A stretch of 64,000 nt of DNA from Notospermus geniculatus (Eukaryota; Nemertea; Pilidiophora; Heteronemertea; Lineidae), in contig NMRB01000589.1 of NCBI GenBank assembly GCA_002633025.1, positions 101,754-165,753 on the forward strand, given 5' to 3'. The notes beneath the pieces were generated by a model. That model had not been told where the DNA came from and made no database searches. It worked only from the letters and a program-made list of their open reading frames with translations. The position numbers and the translations under genes are program-made. The number at the start of each line of letters is the position of its first letter. Position 1 is the first letter of the stretch. This document shows, in pieces, positions 63,314-64,000 of this stretch.

Positions 63314-64000
63314 AGCGTGGCTCGACTGAAATGAGTGAGCCAATCTGGTGATGCCTCAAAAATGTGGTAACACGACATCAACTGGCCTCGGGAATCAACC
63401 CTCATCAGGTGTCAGGCCCTCATCAGGCGATGCAGGGACTCAATTCTCGCAAGGAGCAGTACCTTAAGGCGGTGAGAGACTGGCGCATAAGCAACACATC
63501 GGGAAAGCGTTCTACCAAGGCAGGCGGTAACACGGACCGAAACACTTACCGAAGAATCAGATTGGTGAAACGCCTGCACGACGCGTTGTGTATGCCAGTC
63601 TGTCACCGGCTTTAATCCACTCACCTTCCTATCGCTGGTGTACAGACCCATATTTACGATGGGGTTGAACTCAAAAATCTTAAGTCAAGTCTAAAACAGA
63701 TTGAAGTTTCTTCACGAATTCTCAATGCCACTACACTAGTCCTTGGTTCTTGTCAGTGAGTTGGCAAGATGCAGAACTGGATACAGAATTTATATTCCCA
63801 TTGAGAGGAATAGGGTTTGTTGAACTATTCCTCAGAATCAATGAAATATATTGGCAAGGCTGGTACAATAAGGAAACAAATCGTACAAAATTGGAGTCCA
63901 GAGAGAGAGTGATCTTGCTACTGAATCACAGCAATCTCACCAAGGCTAATATCTGATATTTGAAGCTAACTTTCTCATTTATGTAACATTACCACATTCT
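63314..64000. other. no gene seen at right edge
   Basis: Two overlapping antisense frames (63364-63615 and 63412-63651) are mirror images of each other's strand and lack domains. TCAGGTGTCAGGCCCTCATCAGGCG suggests a short repeat. Confidence 0.3.

Overview
This window is eukaryotic nuclear DNA, most likely from a marine invertebrate deuterostome (echinoderm, hemichordate or amphioxus type); I cannot fix the species. The reasons are split genes with GT-AG introns, very dense short non-autonomous transposons and tRNA-derived SINEs, frequent AGGCCTAGGCCTA runs, and two genes whose relatives are vertebrate-like families. There are no bacterial operons, rRNA genes or CRISPR arrays. Single N bases at 8585, 48178, 60191 and 62671 show a draft assembly.

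Two protein-coding genes can be reconstructed exon by exon with a consistent frame. (1) Plus strand, 23771-35485: an 11-exon gene of about 447 residues that reads as CCDC83, a coiled-coil protein. Its introns carry a solo-LTR candidate, a tRNA-containing fold-back element, two perfect hairpins (39 bp and 49 bp arms), SINEs and nested MITEs. (2) Minus strand, from about 57.4 kb down to 42.3 kb: a BCL2L14 (Bcl-G)-like BCL-2 family gene with a very long, Ser-rich and basic N-terminal region, a BH3 exon and a final exon with a BH2 motif. Its 3' half is present twice in tandem: copy A at 41279-45466 and copy B at 45469-50284. Copy B lacks one 219-bp exon that copy A has. Copy A has a truncated upstream exon. 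This is either a real tandem duplication with exon loss or two haplotypes assembled in series.

The rest is repeat mosaic. From 1 to 23.7 kb: about ten copies of one tRNA-derived SINE, a satellite-like array split by a hAT-type insertion, mariner-type TA elements, Harbinger-type TAA/TTA elements, and two apparently identical 573-bp piggyBac-type (TTAA) MITEs. From 36 to 41 kb: MITEs and unrecognised sequence. From 53 to 57 kb: an internally deleted tandem duplication. From 58.95 to 61.44 kb: a near-perfect 1.24-kb tandem copy whose junction is an N, probably unmerged overlapping contig ends. No autonomous transposase or reverse transcriptase was recognised.

The two genes are not obviously functionally linked. 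CCDC83 relatives are coiled-coil proteins with testis/ciliary associations; BCL2L14 relatives belong to the apoptosis-regulator family. They are arranged tail to tail with about 6.8 kb between their stop codons.
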